Origin: Prevotella sp. UBA2742
GTDB taxonomy: Bacteria > Bacteroidota > Bacteroidia > Bacteroidales > Bacteroidaceae
NCBI GenBank assembly: GCA_002353485.1
Contig: DEJS01000011.1
Span: forward strand, 62,001 to 126,000
Direction: 5' to 3'
DNA: 64,000 nt
The position numbers were made by a program, and so were the translations under genes. Below, in pieces: positions 49,201 to 58,785 of this stretch; within the stretch, counting starts at the first letter, position 1, and every line of letters starts with the position of its first letter. The notes under the pieces were generated by a model, which did not search any database, was not told where the DNA came from, and saw nothing but the letters and a program-made list of their open reading frames with translations.

Positions 49201-50373
49201 GTGGAACGGCTCTGGAACAGGAACTACTGTAAGGTGATGACAGCGAACTTCTCGCTGTTCTTCGCCTTTTATTTATTGACCCCCCTGCTGCCGATATACC
49301 TTCACGAGACGTTCGGGGCCACAAAGGACGTCATAGGACTGGTGCTGTCGGGATACACCATTACGGCATTGTTGTTCAGACCCTTTAGCGGCTACTTTGT
49401 CGATTCCTTTCCACGCAAGACGGTGCTGCTCATTGCCTACACGGCGTTTGCCATCTTCTTTGCAGGCTATCTGGCGGCGTCGACGCTGTTGCTGTTCACC
49501 ATTGTAAGGACACTGCATGGCGGTCCGTTCGGTGCGCTGACGGTGGCCAACTCGACGGTGGCCATTGACGTGCTGCCATCGAGCCGACGCAACGAGGGAA
49601 TAGGATACTATGGGCTGTCCAACAATCTGGCCATGGCGGTATCGCCCTCGTTCGCCATCTACCTATATTCACAGACGCACAACTTTGAACTGCTGTTCTG
49701 GCTGGCACTGGCCATAGCCACCTTTGGACTGGCCGTCGATGCCACCGTGACACTGGAGCAAAGACAGGTGCTGAACAACAAGAAAACCATCTCGCTGGAC
49801 CGCTTCTTCCTGAAGCGCGGCTGGCTGCTGGGGATAAACATGGTGTTCTTCGGTTTCTGCTTCGGGGTGCTGAGCAACTATCTGGCCATCTATGGCAAAC
49901 AGGTGATGGGCATAACGGGGGGAACGGGGACATGGTTTCTGCTATGTGCCATGGGACTGATGCTGTCGAGGCTGCAAGGAGGGAAGGCCCTCAGGCAGGG
50001 TCGTCTGTCGCACAATGCTGCCGAAGGCATGCTGATATCGCTTGTGGGCTACACATTGTTTGTGAGCTGCCCGAACATGATAGGCTACTACGGCTCGGCC
50101 CTGCTCATCGGACTGGGCAACGGACACATGTGGCCTGCATTCCAGAACATGATGATATCGATGGCGCACCACAACGAGCGGGGCACGGCCAACTCGACCA
50201 TTCTCATAGCATGGGACATTGGCATGGGTCTGGGGGTGCTTTTAGGCGGTATCATTGCCGAGACACTGGGCTATACGACAGCTTTCTGGACCGTTGCTGC
50301 GGTCAATGCCATAGGTGTGGCACTGTACTTTGTACGCACCCAAGGTTTCTTTCTTGCTAATCGCTTAAGCTGA
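49201..50373 (+). CDS. MFS transporter
   Basis: 390 aa with a GTG start. About twelve hydrophobic helices. The MFS loop 2-3 motif is recognisable as GYFVDSFPRKTVLL, and the GPFGALTVANSTVAIDVLPSSRRNEGIGYYG segment resembles drug/sugar efflux carriers of the AraJ/YhhS type. Substrate unknown; probably proton-coupled efflux. It lies 30 bp after hisC on the same strand, so it may share the his transcript. Converges with the minus-strand lipoprotein gene. Confidence 0.85.
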   Translation: MERLWNRNYCKVMTANFSLFFAFYLLTPLLPIYLHETFGATKDVIGLVLSGYTITALLFRPFSGYFVDSFPRKTVLLIAYTAFAIFFAGYLAASTLLLFTIVRTLHGGPFGALTVANSTVAIDVLPSSRRNEGIGYYGLSNNLAMAVSPSFAIYLYSQTHNFELLFWLALAIATFGLAVDATVTLEQRQVLNNKKTISLDRFFLKRGWLLGINMVFFGFCFGVLSNYLAIYGKQVMGITGGTGTWFLLCAMGLMLSRLQGGKALRQGRLSHNAAEGMLISLVGYTLFVSCPNMIGYYGSALLIGLGNGHMWPAFQNMMISMAHHNERGTANSTILIAWDIGMGLGVLLGGIIAETLGYTTAFWTVAAVNAIGVALYFVRTQGFFLANRLS

Positions 50374-50402
50374 CTGACGAGTACGGCTGACTCTCTCTGC
50401 CT

Positions 50403-51377
50403 TTACCTGACATTCTCCTTTCCGCACTGTGGGCAACGGCCCAGCCGGCGGAGAGGTGCACCACAATGTCCGCAGGTATAGGGATAGTGCGCATGGAGGA
50501 AATAGCGCTGCAGGGAGTAGCACAGATAGGCTACGAGCAGCAGATAGCCAACATAGTAAAGGGTGAAGATGCTGAACACGACGTAGTCGACGGCACAGAC
50601 GGCAGCCAGTCCGGCCAGATAGAGCATGGCATCTGACGCGGACAGGCGATGCAGGACGTCATCAACGGCAGCTACACCGACAATGATAATGGCCCATACG
50701 GAGGCAACAAAGATGCCGAGATGCATGGGCAGGGCAAAGGGATTGAGCGAGGGATGATAGTAGAAATGTCGCCACGACTCGGGCGCAAAAGTCTGTATGG
50801 AGGCATAGAGGGTTGCCGAGCTGGCTACGAGGACACACAATAGCGTGGGATAGAAAGAGTCTATATCGTTGAAGTGAACGATGTATGCTTTGCGACGCAG
50901 CAGACGGCGCATGGCATAGGCTCCACCGACAATGACACAGAAGGCCATGAAGATGAGCAGGTGGGTGTTGGAGAAGAAGTCGATGAACTGCGAGATGGGG
51001 TCGTCGGGTGACACGCCCTGCAGCAGTTCGCTCTCGCGTATCCATCCTTGTGTAATCTGGTCGCGGGCCACCTTGACCCATACCGAATCGATGGTGTCTG
51101 TGGGCACAGTGGTGATGTCGGCCACAACGATGCGCTCGCCACTGGTGACGTAGAGCGTGTCGAAGGCCATATCGGGCAAGGCGTCAGCCAACGGCAGAGA
51201 CGAGGCAGAGACCACGAAGTTGTAGTTCTGGGAATAGTGGTGGGTGGTGGAAAAGGAGATGGAGTCGAGCTGCTGCCGGGTCAGGTCCCACGCATCGGGT
51301 GTATGCTGCCTGTGATTGTAGCAGGCAGTAAGCAGCAGGGCGGCCGCCAGAAGCAGGATGTACTTAACCTTCACCAT
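50403..51377 (-). CDS. Membrane lipoprotein with SH3-like and zinc-ribbon segments
   Basis: 324 aa. Lipobox LLLTAC (Cys19). An extracytoplasmic region (20-130) with an SH3-like stretch (VWVKVARDQITQGWIRESELLQG) is followed by about five membrane helices (from HLLIFMAFCVIVGGAYAM to YYVGYLLLVAYLCYSL). The C-terminal zinc ribbon is CGHCGAPLRRLGRCPQCG. The function is not known; the ribbon resembles those in the upstream signalling operon. It overlaps the U32 gene by 14 bp and is the last gene of the long minus-strand unit. Confidence 0.65.
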   Translation of the reverse strand: MVKVKYILLLAAALLLTACYNHRQHTPDAWDLTRQQLDSISFSTTHHYSQNYNFVVSASSLPLADALPDMAFDTLYVTSGERIVVADITTVPTDTIDSVWVKVARDQITQGWIRESELLQGVSPDDPISQFIDFFSNTHLLIFMAFCVIVGGAYAMRRLLRRKAYIVHFNDIDSFYPTLLCVLVASSATLYASIQTFAPESWRHFYYHPSLNPFALPMHLGIFVASVWAIIIVGVAAVDDVLHRLSASDAMLYLAGLAAVCAVDYVVFSIFTLYYVGYLLLVAYLCYSLQRYFLHAHYPYTCGHCGAPLRRLGRCPQCGKENVR

Positions 51378-53184
51378 AGACGTTCATTTGGCAGTGTTTG
51401 CAGTCGAACTCAAGACGGAACTGCCGGCCGTCACCTAAGCGCAGTCGCAAGGGCTCGCGCCACTGAGGCTGGCTGCCACCGTGCTTGACACAATGGCCCA
51501 GGGCATAGCGCAGACAATGGCGGCACTGCATGATGGGGCCGTGACCACCACCCTTCAGCTCGTAGGCCGAAGGGGCTGCTACGCCATAGAAGTCGGCCGC
51601 CAGGCGGTTGGCAATGTTATACAGATAAGGAGCCTCGTAACGAGGCACGCAGGAAGAGGCTGTCGAGCCTAAGGCTTCAGGAGGGTTTACCTTAGGTAAA
51701 CTGTCGTTTTGCCTTAGGCAATCTACAAGCCGGCGACGCAGGTCGGCCAGCAGACTGCTGGGTATGAAATAGTTGAAGTCGGAGGTCAACTCTACCCCAC
51801 TACATTCGTAAGGCGTTCCGCCCAGCTTGCTGAGCTGGCGCACGATGTTGTCGTGAGGAGGCTTCTGTGCCTGCTGATGCTCACATGGCAGACTAACCGT
51901 GGCGGTGCCGCTGGTAAGGCTAAAACCATCAGGGGTAACCTCCAGACGCATGGTAATGGGTATGCGGCGCTCGGCACTGGGACGCGACAGCAGGCGTTCG
52001 AACTCCTGGTCGCTGTTGCGATAGAGGGCGGTGCCCGGGTGCAGCTGGGCTGGCATCTGCTGGGGGAACAGACGGTTACCCTCGGCGCGGTTGACGCGAA
52101 AGCCCTGTAGCTCGTGGTCGGAAGTGAAGAAGCACAGACCGTCGCCGTTGGCGAACGATGCCGTGCCGGCCACATTGAATGAGTCGCGACGCAACTCCTT
52201 CACCTTGCCGACATACTCGCCAAGGGCTTTGGGCGTGTCTGGCGAGAAGATGTCAGACTGGCGCCCGTGCAGAAAGTAGGTGGTAAAGCCGCGGTTGAAG
52301 GTTTTCTCCAGCCGTGGCGTAAAGGTATAGGTGACGTGTCCGCGCGAGGCACGACAGTAGCGGTCGGGATGACGGGCAATAATGCTGTCCAGCTGTTGGC
52401 TATAGGCTGCGACGACGTTTTTGACATAGGAGACGTCCTTCAGCCGGCCTTCTATCTTGAACGACGTTGCGCCGGCCTGGACAAGCTCTTCAAGGTGGGA
52501 ATGCAGGTTGAGGTCTTTCAGCGAGAGCAAGTGCCGCTGATGCTCCAGCTCGCGTCCGTCGGCATCGAGCAAGTCGAACTTCATACGGCAGAACTGAGCA
52601 CATGCACCGCGGTTGGCTGAGCGGTCAAAGCAGTGCTGCGAGGCGTAGCACAGACCACTGTAGCTGACGCACAAGGCGCCGTGAACGAAGACCTCGAGCG
52701 GCATGTCGGGCTGCTGATGGTGAATATCGGCAATCTCGTCGACGGAGAGCTCGCGGGCCAGGACGACGCGCTGGAAGCCCTGCTCGCGCAACCATCTGAC
52801 CTTCTGGGCCGTACGATTGTCGGTCTGCGTAGAAGCATGCAAGGCAATAGGTGGCAGTGTCATGCGAAGGATGCCCATGTCCTGCACCAGGATGGCGTCA
52901 GCACCTGCCTCGTAGAGCTGATGTATTAGCTGCTCGGTAGCCTCAAGCTCGTGGTCGTAGACTATGGTATTGACGGTGACATAGACCCGCGCGCCAAAGG
53001 GATGCGCATACTGGCACAGCTGGCGGATGTCGTCAACACTGTTGCCTGCCGCAGCCCGCGCGCCAAAACGAGTGGCACCGATGTACACTGCATCGGCGCC
53101 ATGGTCTATGGCCGCTATGCCACACTCCAGATTCTTTGCGGGAGCAAGCAGCTCAAGCTTGGTGGGGGCTGACTGACGGTTCAC
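51364..53184 (-). CDS. rlhA: U32-family protein, RlhA-like
   Basis: 606 aa. The peptidase U32 region occupies the first half (LELLAPAKNLECGIAAIDHGADAVY) with the family Cys cluster: HGALCVSYSGLCYASQ, CFDRSANRGACAQFCR. The C-terminal half contains a DUF3656-like domain and more cysteines (CRHCLRYALGHCVKHG). Proteins of this build include E. coli RlhA, which hydroxylates C2501 of 23S rRNA with an iron-sulfur cluster; protease activity is not expected. The exact target here is unproven. It lies 17 bp after metA. Confidence 0.82.
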   Translation of the reverse strand: MNRQSAPTKLELLAPAKNLECGIAAIDHGADAVYIGATRFGARAAAGNSVDDIRQLCQYAHPFGARVYVTVNTIVYDHELEATEQLIHQLYEAGADAILVQDMGILRMTLPPIALHASTQTDNRTAQKVRWLREQGFQRVVLARELSVDEIADIHHQQPDMPLEVFVHGALCVSYSGLCYASQHCFDRSANRGACAQFCRMKFDLLDADGRELEHQRHLLSLKDLNLHSHLEELVQAGATSFKIEGRLKDVSYVKNVVAAYSQQLDSIIARHPDRYCRASRGHVTYTFTPRLEKTFNRGFTTYFLHGRQSDIFSPDTPKALGEYVGKVKELRRDSFNVAGTASFANGDGLCFFTSDHELQGFRVNRAEGNRLFPQQMPAQLHPGTALYRNSDQEFERLLSRPSAERRIPITMRLEVTPDGFSLTSGTATVSLPCEHQQAQKPPHDNIVRQLSKLGGTPYECSGVELTSDFNYFIPSSLLADLRRRLVDCLRQNDSLPKVNPPEALGSTASSCVPRYEAPYLYNIANRLAADFYGVAAPSAYELKGGGHGPIMQCRHCLRYALGHCVKHGGSQPQWREPLRLRLGDGRQFRLEFDCKHCQMNVYGEG

Positions 53185-53201
53185 TGATACCTGATAGTTT
53201 A

Positions 53202-54119
53202 TTACTTAATCTGGTTGATGTCGTAGGGAGTCTCCTGGTAGACGTAGTAGTTAATCCAGTTCGAGTAGAGCAGATTAGCGTGTGCGCGCCAGCTGACCAG
53301 CGGTTTGTTGTCGGGGTTATCATCACGGTAATAATGCTTGGGCAGTTCTACGTCGTCACGAACGTCCTTGTCGCGGCGGTATTCGTTGTCAAGCGTATTG
53401 GGGGCATACTCCAGATGGCCGGTAATGAAAAACTCACGACCGCCACGCGCCATGACTATCGAGACGCCGCTGTCGGGCGACTCGGCAATAAGCGTCAGTT
53501 CGGGGCGTGCAACAATGTCCTCGCGGTGTACCTCGGTATGACGGCTATGCGGCATCTGGAACACATCGTCGAAACCACGGAAGATGGGCAACTGTGGTTC
53601 AAGGGGCGTTTGTTCGAAGACACCGAACATCTTTTTCTCCAGCTGATACTTCGGCACACCATAGTAGTAGTACAGGCCAGCCTGTGCTGCCCAGCATATA
53701 TATAAGGTACTCGTGACGTGAGTGCGGGCCCAGTCGAAGATGGCCTTCATCTCGTCCCAGTAGGTGACATCCTCGAAGTCCATGGTCTCGACAGGAGCAC
53801 CGGTGATAATCATACCGTCGTACTTCTCACGTCGCATCTCTTCAAAGTCACGATAGAACATCATCATGTGTTCGATGGGAGTGTTCTTGGGCGTATGGCT
53901 CTTCAGCTTCATGAAGTTTATCTCCAGCTGCAATGGCGTGTTTGAGAGCAGACGGATGAGGTCGGTCTCGGTGGTTATCTTCAGCGGCATGAGGTTGAGA
54001 ATGGCTATACGCAACGGACGGATGTCCTGCATGTGTGCACGCGAGTCGTCCATCACGAAGATATTCTCTTTCTTCAACAGCTCAATGGCAGGAAGTTTGT
54101 CGGGTAATCTTAATGGCAT
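53202..54119 (-). CDS. metA: Homoserine O-acyltransferase (probably acetyl-CoA type)
   Basis: 305 aa, full length. MetA fold with nucleophile Cys142 (YICWAAQAGLYYYYG), catalytic His and Glu in ITGHLEYAPNTLDNEY, and CoA-side residues in NLMPLKITTETD. Residue 111 is Glu (ITGAPVETMDF), and Glu at this position is known to favour acetyl-CoA over succinyl-CoA, so O-acetylhomoserine is the likely product for methionine synthesis. It follows the PP2C gene by 3 bp; its presence in a signalling operon is unexpected. Confidence 0.92.
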   Translation of the reverse strand: MPLRLPDKLPAIELLKKENIFVMDDSRAHMQDIRPLRIAILNLMPLKITTETDLIRLLSNTPLQLEINFMKLKSHTPKNTPIEHMMMFYRDFEEMRREKYDGMIITGAPVETMDFEDVTYWDEMKAIFDWARTHVTSTLYICWAAQAGLYYYYGVPKYQLEKKMFGVFEQTPLEPQLPIFRGFDDVFQMPHSRHTEVHREDIVARPELTLIAESPDSGVSIVMARGGREFFITGHLEYAPNTLDNEYRRDKDVRDDVELPKHYYRDDNPDNKPLVSWRAHANLLYSNWINYYVYQETPYDINQIK

Positions 54120-54122
54120 GAC

Positions 54123-54869
54123 TTATTCTACTTTAAATACACATACAGAGACATTGTCGTAGCCACCGGCTTCGATGGCCGCCTCACACAAGTCGTTGGC
54201 ATGGGGGACCTTCGACAGAAGGAACTTGATGGCCGAGTCGTTAATCATGTCATTCAGGCCGTCAGAGCATAGCAGATAGACATCGCCGCTCTTGAAGTCG
54301 TCGGTAAACAAGGTGATGTCAAGGTAAGAGTCCTTGCACCCGGCACCGATGCAGTTGGTAATGATGTTGGAGTGACGGTTGTCGCCAAGCATCTGGTTCA
54401 ACGAATGATCGGTGGTAAGCTGTTTCAGCTCACCGTCGCGATACCGGTACAGACGGCTGTCGCCACAATTTATCCAGTAGTAATTGCCACAATAGTAGAT
54501 GACACCCACGAGGGTGGTTCCCATATCTGACATGGAAGGATCTAACTGTCCCTTCGACTCAATGATGTTGCAGACCGAATGTAACCAGTCGACAAGCATT
54601 TTCTGGAAGACCTCTACAGACAAGTCGCGAGGCAGGTCGTTGAGAAAGAAATGGAGATTAGACAGTACATCAGAACTGGCCACCTCGCCTGCCTTGTGTC
54701 CTCCCATACCGTCGGCTATAGCTATGGCGAAGCGGTCGGTATTCTCCGTCATAAACTCAGTGGAATATATGTCGCTACGTATAAACTTATTAAAAGCAAG
54801 GACCATGTCTTCGTTGTTATTTCTGACACGTCCTATACGGCTTGCAGCCGTCAGTGTGATTCTACTCAT
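54123..54869 (-). CDS. PP2C-family protein phosphatase
   Basis: 248 aa. PP2C/PPM metal-binding Asp residues in RNNNEDMV and IADGMGGHKAGEVAS, plus LCSDGLNDMI and GGYDNVSVCVF near the end. It removes phosphate from Ser/Thr residues and is soluble (no membrane helix). Placed after FHA, AAA and kinase genes, it is the likely eraser of the kinase's marks. 25 bp after the FHA gene. Confidence 0.9.
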   Translation of the reverse strand: MSRITLTAASRIGRVRNNNEDMVLAFNKFIRSDIYSTEFMTENTDRFAIAIADGMGGHKAGEVASSDVLSNLHFFLNDLPRDLSVEVFQKMLVDWLHSVCNIIESKGQLDPSMSDMGTTLVGVIYYCGNYYWINCGDSRLYRYRDGELKQLTTDHSLNQMLGDNRHSNIITNCIGAGCKDSYLDITLFTDDFKSGDVYLLCSDGLNDMINDSAIKFLLSKVPHANDLCEAAIEAGGYDNVSVCVFKVE

Positions 54870-54894
54870 GATTTTCTTTTCCTTATACTCTATA

Positions 54895-55470
54895 TTAGTT
54901 TACGCTAACCTGCAGGTTGATGTTAGCCAATGTCACAATGTCACCACCCTTGATAGACATGGGGACGTCGGGCTGCAGGTCGCGCTGGTTCAGTTTCGTT
55001 CCGTTCGACGAGTTCTTGTCTATGATGCACCAGCCAGAATCTGGCTTGTATATCAGCTGTGCGTGGACACCGGACACGAACATGTTGCCTTCAAACATGC
55101 TCTGGTACGGTCCCTGACGGCGCCCGATGATGGCTCCATTGATGCCTACTATACGAATGTTCAGGCTGGGGTTATACAGCGTCAGCGAGGGCAGTCCGTT
55201 GGCAGCTGGCGCGGGCGGTGTGTCCGCTGTCTGCTGTGAAGCATAGACTGCCGCTGGTTGGCTGACAACTTCTGCACTTTGCTGCTGCTGTACACCTTTG
55301 CGCTGTTCTTGCAGCTCATCATAGCTTGTCATCAGACCACCGCAGTAGGTGCAGCGACGACCCATGCCGACGCGTCCACAATTACTGCAATAGGACAACT
55401 CCTGACCGCACTGGTCGCAGAAACGTGAGTCGTCTTCTATCTCTTCTTTACAACTTGGGCATATAATCAT
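54895..55470 (-). CDS. Zinc-ribbon and FHA-domain protein (phosphothreonine reader)
   Basis: 191 aa. Two N-terminal zinc ribbons (MIICPSCKEEIEDDSRFCDQCG, CSNCGRVGMGRRCTYCGG), a Gln/Ala-rich linker (55-92), then an FHA domain (about 95-190) with the hallmark GRR, SGVHAQL and SSNGTKLN. FHA domains bind phosphothreonine, so this is the reader of the kinase next door. Its start overlaps the AAA gene's stop by 4 bp, giving tight coupling. Confidence 0.88.
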   Translation of the reverse strand: MIICPSCKEEIEDDSRFCDQCGQELSYCSNCGRVGMGRRCTYCGGLMTSYDELQEQRKGVQQQQSAEVVSQPAAVYASQQTADTPPAPAANGLPSLTLYNPSLNIRIVGINGAIIGRRQGPYQSMFEGNMFVSGVHAQLIYKPDSGWCIIDKNSSNGTKLNQRDLQPDVPMSIKGGDIVTLANINLQVSVN

Positions 55471-58400
55471 ATCGTCTCTATTATATCTTCAGGCATTATC
55501 AGTTGATAGGTCTCTTGTGTCACCTCGGACTGCGGCATCTGACTGACGCGCATGGAGAGTTGCTGGATGGTGGCATCGAGCATGTTGCGCATCTCGCGGG
55601 CATTGCCGAACGACTCGCTCTTGCTGATGACCTTGCGGCAAATGAGATCCATAAGCTTGAACTCGGCCTCGGTAGACAACTTGTAGTTATCCTTAGCCGC
55701 CATCTTCTTGTAGATGGCCAGGAGTTCGTCTTCGTTGTAGTCATCGATGTGCATTTTATGGGTGAAGCGGCTGGCAAGTCCAGGATTGACGGCCAGGAAG
55801 GTCTCCATCTCGTCCTTGTAACCTGCAGCTATAACCACAAACTTACCACGGTCGTCCTCCATGCGTTTCATCAGCGTATCGATGGCTTCCTTGCCATATT
55901 GGTCGTTCTCGGACGAGAGCGTATAAGCCTCATCGATAAAGAGAATGCCGCCCATGGCCTTGTCGCACATGTTGTTGACAATCTTCGGTGTCTCACCCAT
56001 ATACTTTCCGACAAGGGTAGCCCGGCTGGCCTCGATGACTCTGCTGGTAGGAAGTATCTCCATGGCCTGCAGCACCTCGCCCATCTTACGGGCTATCGAC
56101 GTCTTTCCAGTTCCCGGATTACCTGTAAGGATAAAGTTCATGGACATTTGCTGCACCATACCGGCACCGGCAGCGGCACGTTGTTTCATGAACATACTCT
56201 GAACGGCCAGACGGCGTATCATGTTCTTTACGGAACGCATGCCAATGAAGTCGTCCAGCTCGTTGAGTACTTCGTCCAATGGACGGGCCTGCTCGCTTTG
56301 TGCCATTGGCAGGTCGGCAGTGGTGATGGCGTACATGTCCGAGTCCTTGAAGTCGGGTTTGTTCACAAGATCCATCAGACGCTGGCTCTGCTTCTCGACG
56401 GCTTGGTCGAAGATACGACGAGCCTCGCGTGCATTGCCAAAGTTCTTATCACGACGCAAATACAGCTGTTCGAACTGACGGTGTATAGCACCCTGCGTAT
56501 CGGCATCGACGGTGAAGTTCTTGCCTTTGGCCAGGTTAATGAATATCTCGGTCAGCTCGTCCGGTGTATAGTCGTCGAAATGAATGGTCTGTGTGAAACG
56601 GCTCTTCAATCCCGGGTTGGTATCGATAAAGTCGTGCATCTGGTCGGTATATCCGGCCACGATACAGATGAACTTTCCGCGGTCATCCTCCAGTCGTTTC
56701 AGCAGCGTGTCAATAGCCTCAGCACCAAAGGAGTCCTGATCGCTGGACTTCAAGGTATAGGCCTCATCAATGAACAGTACTCCGCCCATAGCCGAGTCGA
56801 TGAGCTGGTTAGTCTTGATGGCGGTCTGTCCTGAGAAGCCTGCCACCAGCTTGCTGCGGTCGGCTTCTATCAGCTGGCCCCGTGAAAGAATGCCCAACGT
56901 GCGGAACACGTCAGCCATAATACGAGCCACGGTGGTCTTACCTGTACCGGGGTTACCCGTAAAGACATAGTGCTTGCCCTGGAAGGTATTCGTCTCACCA
57001 CGGCGTATCTGCAGATTCAGGAACGCTGCCAGGTTCGATATTTCCTTCTTGACGGCAGCCAGTCCTACCATGCCGTTCAGCTTGGTAAGACATTCCTTAT
57101 AGTCAACGGTCTTAGGAGCCTCGTACGGTATGTCGGCAGCATCAATGGTCATCAGCTGCTCATTGGACAGGGCCGACATGTCGCCCTTCTGCAGGCGCTC
57201 GGCCTGCTTGGAGCATATCTTGTCAAACAGCTGTCGCATGGTGCGCCCATTGGCAAAGTCCTTGTCGCGGGAATTGTAGAGCTCGGAAATCATCTTCTGG
57301 GCAAGCTCCTCTGCCTCCGTCGTAAACTGATACTTCTTGTCCTTGGCAAACACCTGCATAATCTCGAACAGCTGTGCTGGGTTATAGTCTTCTATATTGA
57401 GGAAGTAGCTGAAACGGCTTCGTACACCAGGATTGATACGGAACAGGTTGTCCATTTCCTGACGGTATCCGGCTGCGATGACGACGAACTTGCCACGGTC
57501 GTCCTCCATGCGCTTCATCAGTTGTTCAAGGGCCTGTGCACCTTGCTGGTCACGGTCGCCGCCCTGGTTGACCGGAGCCAATGTGTAGGCCTCGTCAACG
57601 AAGAGTATACCACCCATGGCCTTGTCGCACAGACGATCTACCACCTTGGGAGTCTCGCCCTGATATGGGCTGACCATCTTAGAACGGTCTACCTCGACTA
57701 CATGTCCGCTATCCAGATAGCCTATAGCCTCAAGAATCTCACCCAGCTTGCGTGCTATGGTGGTCTTTCCTGTACCAGGATTACCAGTCAGTACGATATG
57801 TATACCAGCTTTCTCCTGCTCTCCCAGTCCTCGCTGGGCACGCTGCACGCTGTTATGCACCGTAAAGGCTATCTCGCGAACGGCCTTCTTCACCTCATCC
57901 ATGCCGATGTAGTGATCCAGGTCGTGCAGAATGTCGTCCAGCGAACGTTCCTCAGGTACGTAGCCACGGATGTCCTGTTCCTCTACCATCACAGCGTCGG
58001 CACCACGGCTGATGAACGACGTAAAGATGTCCTCGGCGGTCTTTACGGCCACATGGGCAAAGCCGAAGGTGTCGTCCTTAATCTTCACCTGATACTGGAA
58101 ATAGCGCGACAGCTTATGGTCGGCCTCGGGAGTATATGCTGCTATGCCGTACTTGGTGCGCAGCTCCATCTTACAAATGTCGCACAGCTCCTGGTAACCT
58201 GGAGTAGGCAGGCGGAAGGTGTACTTAAAACGGTTTTGCGCGGCAGGGTTCGCGGTCAGGAAGTCGTCCAGGCCCTTGGGTAGTCCGGCAATCATGACGA
58301 TGGGATTCTCGTCCCATTTGTCCATCTCGACGAACAACTTGTCCAGCGGGTTTACCTGGTTAGAGTATCGGTCTGGCAGCAACTTCTGTACGTTATCGAA

Positions 58401-58784
58401 GAACAGGATTCCGTCCTTGGCTTTCTTGACATTGTCATCCCACTTGTCGACAAACCGCTGATAGTCCACAGCATCTACCATGGTCAGCTTGGGCTTGTCA
58501 ATAATCTTATGCTGGTAGAAATAGTCACGTATCACTTCTGCAAGAGCCGTCTTACCGGTACCCGTCTCACCTATGATGATGGCATTCACGCTGAGACGCA
58601 CCTTCATGATGTCCTTACGCGAGTGCAGATAGGTGTAGGTGTCGACGACGGTCTTCAGCTGTTGCTTCACATCATCGAGACCAACCATGCGGTCCAGCAC
58701 GTTCTGAGAAACCAGCGGCTTACCACACCACTTACAGAACTTGGCTATCGAGCGGTTTTCTTTATGGCAATTATCACATATCAT
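55467..58784 (-). CDS. Zinc-ribbon protein with four tandem CbxX/EccA-type AAA ATPase domains
   Basis: 1105 aa. An N-terminal zinc ribbon (CDNCHKENRSIAKFCKWCG) is followed by four AAA domains. Walker A motifs lie at about 72-79 (GETGTGKT), 334-341, 610-617 and 888-895 (all GNPGTGKT). Walker B is FFDN in the first and FVDE, FIDE, FIDE in the others, so the first lacks the catalytic Glu and may bind but not hydrolyse ATP. Domains 2-4 resemble CbxX/SpoVK/EccA ATPases (MGGILFIDEAYTL, RMEDDRGKFVVIAAGY). It would remodel protein partners; four domains in one chain suggest a pseudo-oligomer. It is 1 bp from the kinase gene. Confidence 0.88.
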   Translation of the reverse strand: MICDNCHKENRSIAKFCKWCGKPLVSQNVLDRMVGLDDVKQQLKTVVDTYTYLHSRKDIMKVRLSVNAIIIGETGTGKTALAEVIRDYFYQHKIIDKPKLTMVDAVDYQRFVDKWDDNVKKAKDGILFFDNVQKLLPDRYSNQVNPLDKLFVEMDKWDENPIVMIAGLPKGLDDFLTANPAAQNRFKYTFRLPTPGYQELCDICKMELRTKYGIAAYTPEADHKLSRYFQYQVKIKDDTFGFAHVAVKTAEDIFTSFISRGADAVMVEEQDIRGYVPEERSLDDILHDLDHYIGMDEVKKAVREIAFTVHNSVQRAQRGLGEQEKAGIHIVLTGNPGTGKTTIARKLGEILEAIGYLDSGHVVEVDRSKMVSPYQGETPKVVDRLCDKAMGGILFVDEAYTLAPVNQGGDRDQQGAQALEQLMKRMEDDRGKFVVIAAGYRQEMDNLFRINPGVRSRFSYFLNIEDYNPAQLFEIMQVFAKDKKYQFTTEAEELAQKMISELYNSRDKDFANGRTMRQLFDKICSKQAERLQKGDMSALSNEQLMTIDAADIPYEAPKTVDYKECLTKLNGMVGLAAVKKEISNLAAFLNLQIRRGETNTFQGKHYVFTGNPGTGKTTVARIMADVFRTLGILSRGQLIEADRSKLVAGFSGQTAIKTNQLIDSAMGGVLFIDEAYTLKSSDQDSFGAEAIDTLLKRLEDDRGKFICIVAGYTDQMHDFIDTNPGLKSRFTQTIHFDDYTPDELTEIFINLAKGKNFTVDADTQGAIHRQFEQLYLRRDKNFGNAREARRIFDQAVEKQSQRLMDLVNKPDFKDSDMYAITTADLPMAQSEQARPLDEVLNELDDFIGMRSVKNMIRRLAVQSMFMKQRAAAGAGMVQQMSMNFILTGNPGTGKTSIARKMGEVLQAMEILPTSRVIEASRATLVGKYMGETPKIVNNMCDKAMGGILFIDEAYTLSSENDQYGKEAIDTLMKRMEDDRGKFVVIAAGYKDEMETFLAVNPGLASRFTHKMHIDDYNEDELLAIYKKMAAKDNYKLSTEAEFKLMDLICRKVISKSESFGNAREMRNMLDATIQQLSMRVSQMPQSEVTQETYQLIMPEDIIETI

Positions 58785-58785
58785 A

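Noticed and set aside
55503..58283. Two plus-strand frames of more than 430 codons opposite the AAA gene
   Set aside because: Antisense to four intact Walker A motifs; the near-repeats in these frames mirror the repeated AAA domains.
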